A stretch of DNA of 15,401 nucleotides, from positions 1 through 15,401 of the forward strand of contig CAAGDE010000209.1 in the NCBI GenBank assembly GCA_900768535.1, read 5' to 3'. The position numbers were made by a program, and so were the translations under genes. Source of the stretch: Clostridia bacterium (GTDB lineage: Bacteria > Bacillota > Clostridia > Oscillospirales > CAG-272). Below the pieces are notes generated by a model. The model was not told where the DNA came from, did no database searches, and saw nothing but the letters and a program-made list of their open reading frames with translations. Shown piece after piece: positions 1-6,916 of the stretch (position 1 is its first letter; every line of letters begins with the position of its first letter).

Positions 1-11
1 GGATGCGTTAT

Positions 12-236
12 GTGGTACGCTCGCCGATTTCGCCCTCATCCGTCGCTGGCGCGCCACCTTCCCCACCCGGGGGAAGGCTACTGCGGCAGTTCGTATTTGA
101 CAGATACAGTGCCGATTTATAAGCAGGATTGAGGAGTAGAATGTAGCAAAATTTGCACAACCGAAAGAAGCCTTCCCCCGGGTGGGGAAGGTGTCGCGCC
201 AGCGACGGATGAGGGCGAAATCGGCGAACGTAGCAC
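12..236. repeat. MITE-like inverted-repeat element, copy 1
   Basis: Two arms of 68 bases (12-79 and 169-236) are inverted copies of each other with three mismatches; the inner 59 bases (21-79 against 169-227) differ at one position only. Each arm carries its own small hairpins: an 8-bp stem CCTTCCCC/GGGGAAGG at 57-64 and 70-77, and, in the right arm, GTCGC/GCGAC with a 4-base loop. The 89-base interior (80-168) has no credible reading frame. The arms share the core CCCTCATC-N-GTCGCTG-N-CGCG with a second element at 6658-6841, so this is a repeat family and not a one-off terminator. No transposase is present; if mobile, it would be moved in trans. The left edge is close to the window end, so the true outer boundary and any target duplication cannot be set. 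Confidence 0.75.
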
Positions 237-272
237 CTAATGATTGCACAATATAATGCCTCAAAACCGCAG

Positions 273-307
273 AAAAAGGCGCCCTCCGGAAGGAAAGCGC
301 CTTTTTT
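273..307 (-). terminator. Rho-independent terminator of the methyltransferase gene
   Basis: Lies just past the stop codon of the leftward methyltransferase gene. The stem AAAAAGGCGC at 273-282 pairs with GCGCCTTTTT at 297-306, with a partly paired GC-rich loop between. Read on the minus strand the stem ends in GCGCC followed by a run of five T; the A-run on the other flank would give a U-tract for the opposite direction too, so it could work both ways. Confidence 0.8.
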
Positions 308-310
308 CTT

Positions 311-1447
311 TCATTTTGCCTTACCGTATCCGTACCTGAAATATTGGTACAGATTGCACGGAATCATCCCGTTATACAGCTTCCGGACCTTGTCCGCCCG
401 GTGACCGAACAGGCGCTCGAACTGCGGGTGCGAGGTGATGACGTAAATGTGCCACGGCGCGAAATTCCACAGGTTCTGCCCCATTTCCCGGTACAGCACC
501 GCCACCGTTTCCGGGGTCATCAGGCGCTCTCCGTAGGGCGGATTGCAGACGATGGTCCCCCGCCGGTCCGGCTTTTCGATTTTCCGCACATCCGCGTCAA
601 AGATCCGCAGATGATCCTCCACCCCGGCGCGCAGGGCGTTCCCGTAGGTCACGTCAAGTATGTGTTCGTCAATATCCGATGCCCAGACCTCATAGTCCGC
701 GTCACGCAGAATTGCCGCGTCCGCCGCCGCGCGTTCCTCCGCCCAGACCGATTTTGCAATCTGCGGGAAGGCTTCCGCCGCAAAATCTCTGCCCAGTCCC
801 GGTGCGCGGTTGGAAAGAATCATCGCCGCCTCAATGGCAATCGTTCCGGAGCCACACATCGGATCCCAGAACAGGACATCCGGGCGCGGGCGGGCATTGA
901 GCGCCATTGCCGCCGCCAGCGTTTCGCGCAAGGGCGCATCTCCCGATTCCGGGCGGTATCCGCGCTTGTGCAGCGGGGTTCCGGTGGTGTCGATCATCAG
1001 GTACGCAATATCCCTGAAGATGAAAAATTCAATCTGATATTTGACCCCGACCTCGGCAAACCATTTCTGCCCGTAGGCACCGGCAAGGCGCTCCACGACC
1101 GCTTTTTTGACGATGCTCTGACAGTCCGGCAGGGAGTGGAGCCTGCTTTTGATGGCGTGCCCCTTGACCGGGAAGGCATCGTTCCGTCCGATCCAGTCCT
1201 CCCACGGGAGCGCTTTTGTCCCTTCAAACAGCCCGTCAAAGCTGTCCGCCGGAAAACGCCCCAGGAGCAGAAAGACGCGCTCCGCACAGCGCAGGGAGAG
1301 ATTTGCCCGTGCGAGGGTGTGGGAGTCACCTTCAAAGAACACCCGTCCGTCCATGGTTTCGGTGCGCCGTGCGCCGATTCCGTCCAGCTCCTCGCCCAGC
1401 GTCTTTTCCAGTCCGAACAGGCAGGTGGCAACATACTGTAGTTTCAT
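311..1447 (-). CDS. THUMP-domain class I SAM-dependent RNA methyltransferase (RlmL/YpsC family)
   Basis: A 378-residue protein of the family typified by B. subtilis YpsC and the N-terminal half of E. coli RlmL, which puts a methyl group on N2 of a 23S rRNA guanine. Residues about 1-155 form the ferredoxin-like plus THUMP RNA-binding part; 160-375 form the Rossmann methyltransferase. Visible motifs are the SAM-binding DPMCGSGT at 195-202, an acidic DID at 258-260, and the catalytic NPPY at 302-305. Length is normal for the single-domain form; the second (RlmK) methyltransferase of the fused E. coli protein is absent. The ATG start is fixed by GGAGGA five or so bases upstream. It is read away from asd, with its own terminator just downstream. 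The family is sure; the exact target nucleotide is inferred from homologues. Old annotations call such proteins 'N6-adenine-specific DNA methylase', which the THUMP domain argues against. Confidence 0.9.
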   Translation of the reverse strand: MKLQYVATCLFGLEKTLGEELDGIGARRTETMDGRVFFEGDSHTLARANLSLRCAERVFLLLGRFPADSFDGLFEGTKALPWEDWIGRNDAFPVKGHAIKSRLHSLPDCQSIVKKAVVERLAGAYGQKWFAEVGVKYQIEFFIFRDIAYLMIDTTGTPLHKRGYRPESGDAPLRETLAAAMALNARPRPDVLFWDPMCGSGTIAIEAAMILSNRAPGLGRDFAAEAFPQIAKSVWAEERAAADAAILRDADYEVWASDIDEHILDVTYGNALRAGVEDHLRIFDADVRKIEKPDRRGTIVCNPPYGERLMTPETVAVLYREMGQNLWNFAPWHIYVITSHPQFERLFGHRADKVRKLYNGMIPCNLYQYFRYGYGKAK

Positions 1448-1546
1448 CAGATCCTCCGATTTGAATGATTTCGATCCGATTCTTGCAAAAAATCATAGAA
1501 AAACCGTCTGTTTTTTGTATCTTCCGAAGAAATATGCAAATAGGTC

Positions 1547-1575
1547 TTGCTTTTTTCTCACAAATGCGTTATAAT
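1547..1575 (+). promoter_or_regulatory. Sigma-A promoter of asd
   Basis: TTGCTT at 1547-1552 and TATAAT at 1570-1575 are separated by 17 bases. The predicted transcription start near 1582 leaves about 40 bases of leader before the start codon at 1623, with no room for a lysine or other riboswitch. This spacing also argues that an in-frame ATG at 1587 is not used. Confidence 0.75.
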
Positions 1576-1622
1576 ATGCGTATACTGTGTATGACTCCCA
1601 CTTACAGAAAGCAGGTTTTACA

Positions 1623-2699
1623 ATGGAAAAGAAAAAGGTTGGTATCATCGGCGCGACCGGAATGGTCGGTCAGCGCTTTCTCACGCTGCTTGACGGACAC
1701 CCTTATTTTGAGGTCACGGCGCTTGCCGCTTCTGCGCGGTCTGCCGGGCAGAGCTACGAAGCCGCGGTCGGCGACCGCTGGAAAATGGCTGTCCCGATTC
1801 CGGCGGCGTACCGCTCGATGGTTGTCACCGATGCCGCCGACATTCCGGCGATGGCAGCGTGGTGCGACTTCGTTTTCTGTGCGGTCAACATGAAAAAGGA
1901 CGCGGTCCTGGCGCTGGAGGAAGCCTACGCGCGGGCGGAAATCCCCGTGGTTTCCAACAACTCCGCCAACCGCTGGACACCGGATGTTCCGATGGTGATT
2001 CCGGAGATCAACGATGCGCACCTTGCGGTGATTGCGGCGCAGAAAAAGCGGCTCGGCACCCGGCGCGGCTTCATTGCGGTCAAACCGAACTGCTCGATTC
2101 AGTCCTACGTTCCGGCGCTGACTCCCCTGCTCCCCTTCGGGCTTGAGCAGGTGGTGGCAACGACCTATCAGGCGATCTCTGGCGCGGGCAAGACCTTCCG
2201 CGAGTGGCCGGAGATGATCGACAATGTCATTCCCTACATTGCCGGCGAGGAGGAGAAGAGCGAACAGGAGCCGCTGAAGGTTTGGGGACACCCGGAAGGC
2301 GGGCAGATCGTCCGGGCGGAGCGTCCGCTGATCACCACGCAATGCATCCGGGTTCCGGTTTCCGACGGGCACACGGCGGCGGTCTTTGTAAAGTTCCGCG
2401 AAAAGCCCACCCGCGCGCAGATTCTCGATGCATGGCAAAGCTATTCCGGCAAGCCGCAGGCGCTGGGACTTCCGCACGCGCCGGCGCAGTTCATCACCTA
2501 TTTTGAAGATGACGCGCGTCCGCAGGCGAGGCTTGACCGCGACCTGGAGGGCGGCATGGGCATATCCGTCGGCAGGCTGCGTGAGGATTCGCTGTTCGAC
2601 TACAAATTCGTCGGGCTTTCCCACAACACCCTCCGCGGTGCGGCCGGCGGCGCGGTGCTCATTGCGGAGCTGCTCTTCAGAGAAGGGTATTTCGGGTAG
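1623..2699 (+). CDS. asd: Aspartate-semialdehyde dehydrogenase, archaeal/fungal type
   Basis: Makes L-aspartate 4-semialdehyde from aspartyl phosphate with NADPH, the branch point to lysine/diaminopimelate, threonine and methionine. The 358-residue product opens with the nucleotide-binding GATGMVG at 10-16, has the catalytic cysteine in PNCSIQ (Cys157) and the catalytic histidine in RVPVSDGH (His250). The PNCSIQ and RVPVSDGH forms and the length of about 360 place it in the archaeal/fungal subfamily, not the common bacterial Asd. An in-frame ATG exists at 1587, but the promoter puts transcription start only a few bases before it, and AAAGCAGG at 1608-1615 sits at proper distance from the ATG at 1623, so the latter is chosen. 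It stands alone here; no dapA or lysC is next to it. Followed 12 bases after the stop by a strong hairpin. Confidence 0.95.
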   Translation: MEKKKVGIIGATGMVGQRFLTLLDGHPYFEVTALAASARSAGQSYEAAVGDRWKMAVPIPAAYRSMVVTDAADIPAMAAWCDFVFCAVNMKKDAVLALEEAYARAEIPVVSNNSANRWTPDVPMVIPEINDAHLAVIAAQKKRLGTRRGFIAVKPNCSIQSYVPALTPLLPFGLEQVVATTYQAISGAGKTFREWPEMIDNVIPYIAGEEEKSEQEPLKVWGHPEGGQIVRAERPLITTQCIRVPVSDGHTAAVFVKFREKPTRAQILDAWQSYSGKPQALGLPHAPAQFITYFEDDARPQARLDRDLEGGMGISVGRLREDSLFDYKFVGLSHNTLRGAAGGAVLIAELLFREGYFG

Positions 2700-2711
2700 G
2701 GGGGGAAGACC

Positions 2712-2760
2712 TTGGAGAGGGAGGGAACCCCCTTTCGGAGGGGGTTCCCTCCCTCTCCAA
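2712..2760. repeat. Perfect 22-bp hairpin downstream of asd
   Basis: Bases 2712-2733 pair perfectly with 2739-2760 around the 5-base loop TTCGG. The arms are purine-rich on one side (TTGGAGAGGGAGGGAACC) and end in CCCCCT/AGGGGG. It starts 12 bases after the asd stop and could protect or end the asd transcript, but no T-run follows on either strand, so it is not a canonical intrinsic terminator. It more likely belongs to a dispersed palindromic repeat family. Confidence 0.7.
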
Positions 2761-2779
2761 ACCTCTCCCACCCTCCCCG

Positions 2780-2887
2780 AACTTCCCTGCGCCGGGAGCG
2801 GTTTACAGTGCGTTGATTGGGACGCGGATCGAAGCGATCGGTTGGAGGGGGTACTGTTGGGGGGACGGCTCCCGGCGCAGGGAAGTT
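2780..2887. repeat. 108-bp concentric palindrome
   Basis: Arms 2780-2799 and 2868-2887 are a perfect 20-bp inverted repeat (AACTTCCCTGCGCCGGGAGC and its complement). Nested inside are ACAGT/ACTGT at 2805-2809 and 2853-2857, and a central hairpin GATCG-AAG-CGATC at 2827-2839 whose midpoint coincides with that of the outer arms. No reading frame of note is inside. It may be a mobile palindromic repeat or encode a structured RNA; there is no T-run, so it is not an obvious terminator. Together with the hairpin at 2712-2760 it fills most of the gene-free stretch 2700-3005; the remaining 2888-3005 shows nothing I can name. Confidence 0.65.
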
Positions 2888-3005
2888 TGGAGATTAGGCA
2901 GAAGAGGTAAAGCGGAAGAGAGAGCGGCTATCGCACACGAAAGGGGTGGGCGGTGGCTTTTTTGTTGATCCTTGGAGGATTGCACAAAAAAGGGGGGGAT
3001 GGGGG

Positions 3006-4169
3006 TTATTTCGTGCGGACCAGGCGGGAGAGTTCTTCTGTCAGGGCTTGGCGGAGGGTATCGATCTCCGTCTTGGTGTTGTACTCGGAGAAGCTGATGC
3101 GGATGGAGGCTTCGATCTCCTTCGGGGTCAGACCGAATGCGGTGAGCGACTCGGAGAGGTGGTGGGTATGCGAGGAGCAGGCGGAGCCGTTGGAGATACA
3201 GATTCCGCGTGCGGAGAGGGCATGAAGCATGGTTTCACTGCGGATATCGGGGAGTGTATAGTTGAGGATATGCGGGGCAGCGGTCCCTTGCGGAAGATTG
3301 GCACGGAGGGGAAGCTCGGCAAGTGCGCGGATGGTATACTCCCGCAATTCCGACAGGGTCCGGAGGGTTGCATCGAGGTTGGCATAGCCGTCCTGAGCCG
3401 CCTGACCGAAGCCTGCGATGCCGATGAGGTTTTCGGTTCCCGACCGGAAGCCGTACTCCTGTCCCCCGCCAAGCAGCAGCGGGACGATATCCCGGCGGCG
3501 GAGGCTGTCCTTTGAGACAACCAGAGCGCCGACGCCTTTGGGACCGTGGATTTTATGCGCGCTGAGGGTGACCAGATCCGCCCGGAGCGTTTTCGGCGTC
3601 ATGCGGCATTTCAGGTAGCCCTGCACGGCGTCGGTATGGGTGACGATATCGGGGTTCCGGTTCTTCGCCATGGCAAACGCCCGTTTGATATCGTACATTG
3701 CCCCGGTCTCGTTATTGACGGTCATGATGGAGACAAGGAAGGTTTTGTCGTTCAGTGCCTCGGCGTAGCGGTCGAAATCCAGCACACCGCCGCGGGTAGG
3801 GATCCGCACCACGTCAAAGCCCTGCGATTCCAGCAGTCGGAACGCGTTTGCCGCGCCGGGATGCTCGGAATCGGTGGTAATGACGCGCTGTCCCCTGCGC
3901 CGGGGCTTTGCGAATGCCGTGCCCAGGATGGCAAGGTTATCCGCCTCGCTTCCGCAGGAGGTGAAGAGGATTTCCCCCGGTTCGGGACGCGGGATCCCCA
4001 GCGTTGCGCCGACCTGCCGCCTGGCAGTCTCCAGCACCTCCGCCGCGGCGTTCCCCGCGAAATGGAGGGAGGACGGATTTCCGTAGATCTCCATCACCTC
4101 CCGCATCCGCTCCTTGACGGCTTCCGAGAGCGCGGTGGTCGCGCTGTTATCCAGATAGATTTCTTTCAT
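3006..4169 (-). CDS. Cysteine desulfurase (class V aminotransferase, NifS/IscS-like)
   Basis: A PLP enzyme that takes sulfur from L-cysteine as a protein persulfide, leaving alanine, to feed Fe-S cluster or thio-cofactor synthesis. The 387-residue product has the opening YLDNSATT, the PLP-stacking histidine in SEHPG (His103), the PLP lysine in SAHKIHGPKG (Lys206), GGGQEYGFRSGTEN at 235-248, and the sulfur-carrying cysteine in GSACSSHTHH (Cys331). All key residues are present and the length is normal. It is last in a leftward operon, 11 bases after the lipoprotein gene; its ribosome binding site is weak (AAGAG), so translational coupling is likely. No iscU, nifU, thiI or mnmA lies beside it, so the acceptor cannot be read from context. 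Confidence 0.92.
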   Translation of the reverse strand: MKEIYLDNSATTALSEAVKERMREVMEIYGNPSSLHFAGNAAAEVLETARRQVGATLGIPRPEPGEILFTSCGSEADNLAILGTAFAKPRRRGQRVITTDSEHPGAANAFRLLESQGFDVVRIPTRGGVLDFDRYAEALNDKTFLVSIMTVNNETGAMYDIKRAFAMAKNRNPDIVTHTDAVQGYLKCRMTPKTLRADLVTLSAHKIHGPKGVGALVVSKDSLRRRDIVPLLLGGGQEYGFRSGTENLIGIAGFGQAAQDGYANLDATLRTLSELREYTIRALAELPLRANLPQGTAAPHILNYTLPDIRSETMLHALSARGICISNGSACSSHTHHLSESLTAFGLTPKEIEASIRISFSEYNTKTEIDTLRQALTEELSRLVRTK

Positions 4170-4180
4170 AAACGCTCTTT

Positions 4181-5278
4181 TCAGCGGAAAGAGAACGCCG
4201 CGACAATGCGGTCAACATCCGCCGTATGCTTGTCAAAATTTTCTGCGGTTGCCATGTAGGTCAGATTGTACATCATGCTCCGGTACGCCGCGATATACTG
4301 CCTGCAGCGGTAGGTCACGCCGCCGATGACGCAGGTATATTCCCAGACGGTCGCCTCCCGCGAGCCGAGCGGCTCCTTGTGCGTTTTGCTCTCGTCAATC
4401 CGCATGGCGTCCGCGCCGAGCAGCTGTTCGGTCTGCTTGCAGATCATATCGAAATATTCCGCCACGCTCAGATGCTCCACGGTCGGACGGTACGGGACCA
4501 TGCTGACCGAGGAACGGTCCTCCTTCACATATGCCGCCCAGACAGAGGAATCCGGGTCGATCACCCACTCCGCCGGGACGTACATCCGGTACGCCACGTC
4601 ATCGCCGAAGCACGCCTGCATTCCGGCGGGTGCCTCCCCTTTATCCGGGGTCTTGGCAAAATCCTTCGGATAGTAGGGCTCCTCCGTAAAGCGGAAGGCA
4701 TTCAGAATCTTTTCCACGTCTCCCAGGTAGTTCTCGTACATTTCCTCGGTCGCGGTGAAGGTGAAAACATAGAACGCGCCGTTCTTTTCCGTCACCAGCT
4801 GGCGGTAGCGGTAGGTCTTGCCGCCCACCAGCGCGGAGTAGCAAAACCGGTAGGCGTCGGTTTTGTCCAAGAGGTCCGCCGCCTCCTCATCAATCGACAC
4901 CTTTCCGTCCAGGGCGGACACGCGCACCGGGCGCAGGCATTCGTTCAAAAAGAACCACAGAAAGCGCGAGGTCGCAGGGGTATCCCCACCGACGGTCGCA
5001 GCTTCCATTTCCGCGCTCCATGCGTCTGTAATGGGATATTTCATCACGCTGACGCTCGACTGCCGCGAAAGATCCCGGTACGCACCGGAAATTCCGTACG
5101 CCGTATTGACAACCCAGGTGGTGGGAACATACAGCAGATAGTCGGAGCCGGCGGCGGAAGCGATCTGCATTCCCTCCGGAGTATCCTCGTCCCCGCTTCC
5201 GATCCTCACGCAGGAGGACAGCCCCAGGAGCATGGCGACACACAAACACAGAGAGAGCAAACGGGCGGAATGTTTCAT
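4181..5278 (-). CDS. Lipoprotein with two tandem PsbP-like repeats
   Basis: A 365-residue secreted lipoprotein. The signal peptide has a KHSAR n-region, a hydrophobic core and lipobox LGLSSC, so Cys23 would be lipidated and anchor it outside the membrane. After a short linker come two similar domains, about 37-198 and 220-365. Each opens with a YVPxxWVV/I strand, has an RxSSVSM-type strand, a late TYRxRQ segment, and ends in DVxxIxxAFxF. This resembles the PsbP-like/DUF1795 fold, known from small lipoproteins and photosystem II. I know no function for this form. An upstream in-frame start at 5335 would overlap the preceding gene and spoil the signal peptide; AAGGAG at 5286-5291, seven bases before the ATG at 5278, fixes the start. 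It sits between two PLP enzymes, 17 and 11 bases from them, so it is co-transcribed. Confidence 0.85.
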   Translation of the reverse strand: MKHSARLLSLCLCVAMLLGLSSCVRIGSGDEDTPEGMQIASAAGSDYLLYVPTTWVVNTAYGISGAYRDLSRQSSVSVMKYPITDAWSAEMEAATVGGDTPATSRFLWFFLNECLRPVRVSALDGKVSIDEEAADLLDKTDAYRFCYSALVGGKTYRYRQLVTEKNGAFYVFTFTATEEMYENYLGDVEKILNAFRFTEEPYYPKDFAKTPDKGEAPAGMQACFGDDVAYRMYVPAEWVIDPDSSVWAAYVKEDRSSVSMVPYRPTVEHLSVAEYFDMICKQTEQLLGADAMRIDESKTHKEPLGSREATVWEYTCVIGGVTYRCRQYIAAYRSMMYNLTYMATAENFDKHTADVDRIVAAFSFR

Positions 5279-5295
5279 GCTGATTCTCCTTTTTT

Positions 5296-6555
5296 TTACT
5301 TTCCGGCATCCCGGAGCGTGGCTTCTGCGGCGCACATGATGCCAAAGCGTCCGCTCTCATAGGTCAGTCCGCCCTGGAAGAACGCCGTATAAGGCTCCCG
5401 CAGAGGACCGTCCGCCGACAGCTCGATGGACGAGCCCTGCGTAAATCCGCCCGCCGCCATGACCACACGGTCGCTGTAGCCGGGCATCTGCCACGGTTCG
5501 GGCGAAACAAACGCATCCACCGGAGATCCCTGTTGGATGCCGCGGCAGAAGGCGCAGAGCCCCTCCGCACTGCCGGTGACCACGGTCTGAATGATGTCGT
5601 GTCTCGGCTCGTCCCAACGCGGCTCGACCCGGTAGCCCAGTGCTTCAAAGAGGTACGCCGCCAGATGTGCGGTCTTGAGCGCCTGCGCCACGGTATGCGG
5701 TGCGTAGAACAGCCCCTTGTAGAGCGACTTGTTCTGCCCCATGGTGGCACCCTGCTCGGTACCGATGCCGACCGAGGTCAGGCGGTAGCTTGCCAGCTCG
5801 ACCGCGCGCTTCGTTCCCGCGATGTATCCGCCGGTTTCCGCCATTCCGCCGCCGGGGTTCTTGATCAGGGAGCCGATGACCATATCCGCACCGACGTCGG
5901 TCGGCTCGCGCTCCTCCACGAATTCGCCGTAGCAGTTATCCACCACCACAAACACGTCCTGCCGCACGGCACGGACGGCTTTGATGGCGTCCCCGATTTC
6001 GGCAACGCTCAGCGTCTTGCGGTTCAGATAGCCCTTGGAGCGCTGAATGAACACCACCTTGATGTTCGGATACCGCCGCAGATTGTCGGCAATCTCCTGT
6101 GTGCAGAAGGTGCCGTCCGCATTCAGGTCGGTCTGGAGATAATCCACACCGAAGTCCCGGAGCGACCCGTTGCCCGCCTCCCCGCACAGTCCGATCACCT
6201 CCTCCAGCGTATCGTACGGCTTGCCGGCGATGGTGTAGAGGATGTCGCCCGGACGCAGAAGGCCGAACAGACCGATGGTGAGCGCGTGGGTTCCGCTGAC
6301 GATGCCCACCCGGACAAACGCCGCCTCCGCGCCCATGACATCCGCCCAGATTTCATCCAGCACCTCCCGCCCGCGGTCATCGTTGCCGTAGCCGGACGAG
6401 GTGCCGAACATGGAATCGGACACCCGGTGCCGCCGGAATGCCTCCATGATTTTCACGGTATTCCGGAAGGACGTTTCGTCAATTGCCCGGAAGCGCGGAG
6501 CAAGCTTTTCCTCCGCTTCCGCTGTGAGTTCCAAAATTTTCTTTGAGAATTGCAT
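5296..6555 (-). CDS. Methionine gamma-lyase family PLP protein (YnbB, 'aluminium resistance' type)
   Basis: A 419-residue fold-type I PLP protein of the family annotated as aluminium resistance protein or methionine gamma-lyase-like (B. subtilis YnbB; PF06838). Marks are the N-terminal GTSSGYGNDDRGR at 51-63, SGTHA at 87-91, the PLP-ring aspartate in VVDNCYGEF (Asp206) and the Schiff-base lysine in GSLIKNPGGG (Lys232), followed by a conserved AETGGYIAG. The length is usual. The expected chemistry is carbon-sulfur bond cleavage of methionine or cysteine-like amino acids, but to my knowledge the physiological substrate is not settled. It is first in a leftward operon with a lipoprotein and a cysteine desulfurase. 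AAGGAAAC at 6564-6571 serves as ribosome binding site. I found only a poor promoter upstream (TAGTAT at 6587-6592 without a good -35). Confidence 0.9.
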   Translation of the reverse strand: MQFSKKILELTAEAEEKLAPRFRAIDETSFRNTVKIMEAFRRHRVSDSMFGTSSGYGNDDRGREVLDEIWADVMGAEAAFVRVGIVSGTHALTIGLFGLLRPGDILYTIAGKPYDTLEEVIGLCGEAGNGSLRDFGVDYLQTDLNADGTFCTQEIADNLRRYPNIKVVFIQRSKGYLNRKTLSVAEIGDAIKAVRAVRQDVFVVVDNCYGEFVEEREPTDVGADMVIGSLIKNPGGGMAETGGYIAGTKRAVELASYRLTSVGIGTEQGATMGQNKSLYKGLFYAPHTVAQALKTAHLAAYLFEALGYRVEPRWDEPRHDIIQTVVTGSAEGLCAFCRGIQQGSPVDAFVSPEPWQMPGYSDRVVMAAGGFTQGSSIELSADGPLREPYTAFFQGGLTYESGRFGIMCAAEATLRDAGK

Positions 6556-6657
6556 TTTTTTCGTTTCCTTTGCTTTGAACCTTGAAATACTACCCGATCG
6601 GTGGTGTCCTGAATTTTTTGAGAGAAATTTCGTCTTGCCCTTTTGGCAAAATCAAAT

Positions 6658-6841
6658 GATCCCCCCTCATCAGTCGCTGACGCGACAGCTTCCCCCCAGG
6701 GGGAAGCCTGCTACGCAAAGCGCCGTTGTTTGTGGTGATGAGCTGACCTTTTGCTTTGGTTTAGCCTTAAAAAACGAGGGGGAGCAAAGAGGCTTCCCCT
6801 CGGGGGGAAGCTGTCGCGTCAGCGACTGATGAGGGGGGATC
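6658..6841. repeat. MITE-like inverted-repeat element, copy 2
   Basis: Arms 6658-6708 and 6791-6841 (51 bases each) are inverted copies with two mismatches, around an 82-base interior with no credible gene. Ends are GATCCCCC/GGGGGATC. Each arm folds on itself: GTCGC-TGAC-GCGAC, and GCTTCCCCC at 6688-6696 with GGGGGAAGC at 6699-6707. The arm core matches the element at 12-236. It lies between the start of the YnbB-family gene and the end of murD and, with the upstream region 6556-6657, fills the gene-free stretch 6556-6916. Next to its right end is a small GGATC/GATCC hairpin (6837-6851). No transposase and no clear target duplication are visible. Confidence 0.75.
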
Positions 6842-6916
6842 TTTTCGATCCAACCGTTTTCAATCGGAGGATTTTACGGCTGATTTTTCAGATATCCGAC
6901 ATTTGCACAACAGGAC

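Noticed and set aside
344..1441. Long open frame on the plus strand opposite the methyltransferase gene
   Set aside because: Its translation is rich in Arg, Pro and His, has no recognisable motif and lacks a ribosome binding site; it is a shadow of the GC-rich gene on the other strand. The same holds for the frames opposite asd (1602-2771), the lipoprotein (4226-5362), the YnbB-family gene (5533-6546), murD (7196-8404) and the foldase gene (10474-12003).
1492..1497. Possible minus-strand -10 box (TATGAT) for the methyltransferase gene
   Set aside because: At 16-18 bases upstream there is no sequence resembling a -35 box, so I do not list it as a promoter.
1587..1622. Upstream ATG of asd adding 12 residues
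   Set aside because: It lies only about five bases after the expected transcription start and has no ribosome binding site, and the added residues are not like the family N-terminus.
2700..3005. Possible CRISPR-like or direct-repeat array in the gap
   Set aside because: The repeats are inverted palindromes, not regularly spaced direct repeats, and no cas gene is near.
5279..5335. Longer N-terminus of the PsbP-like lipoprotein
   Set aside because: It would overlap the preceding gene and put basic residues ahead of the signal peptide; the ATG at 5278 has AAGGAG at ideal distance.
153..6910. TTGCACAA found four times outside genes (153-160, 244-251, 2980-2987, 6903-6910), three of them just past stops of leftward genes
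   Set aside because: In a window of this length some 8-mers are expected to occur four times by chance, and the flanks do not agree beyond a few bases.
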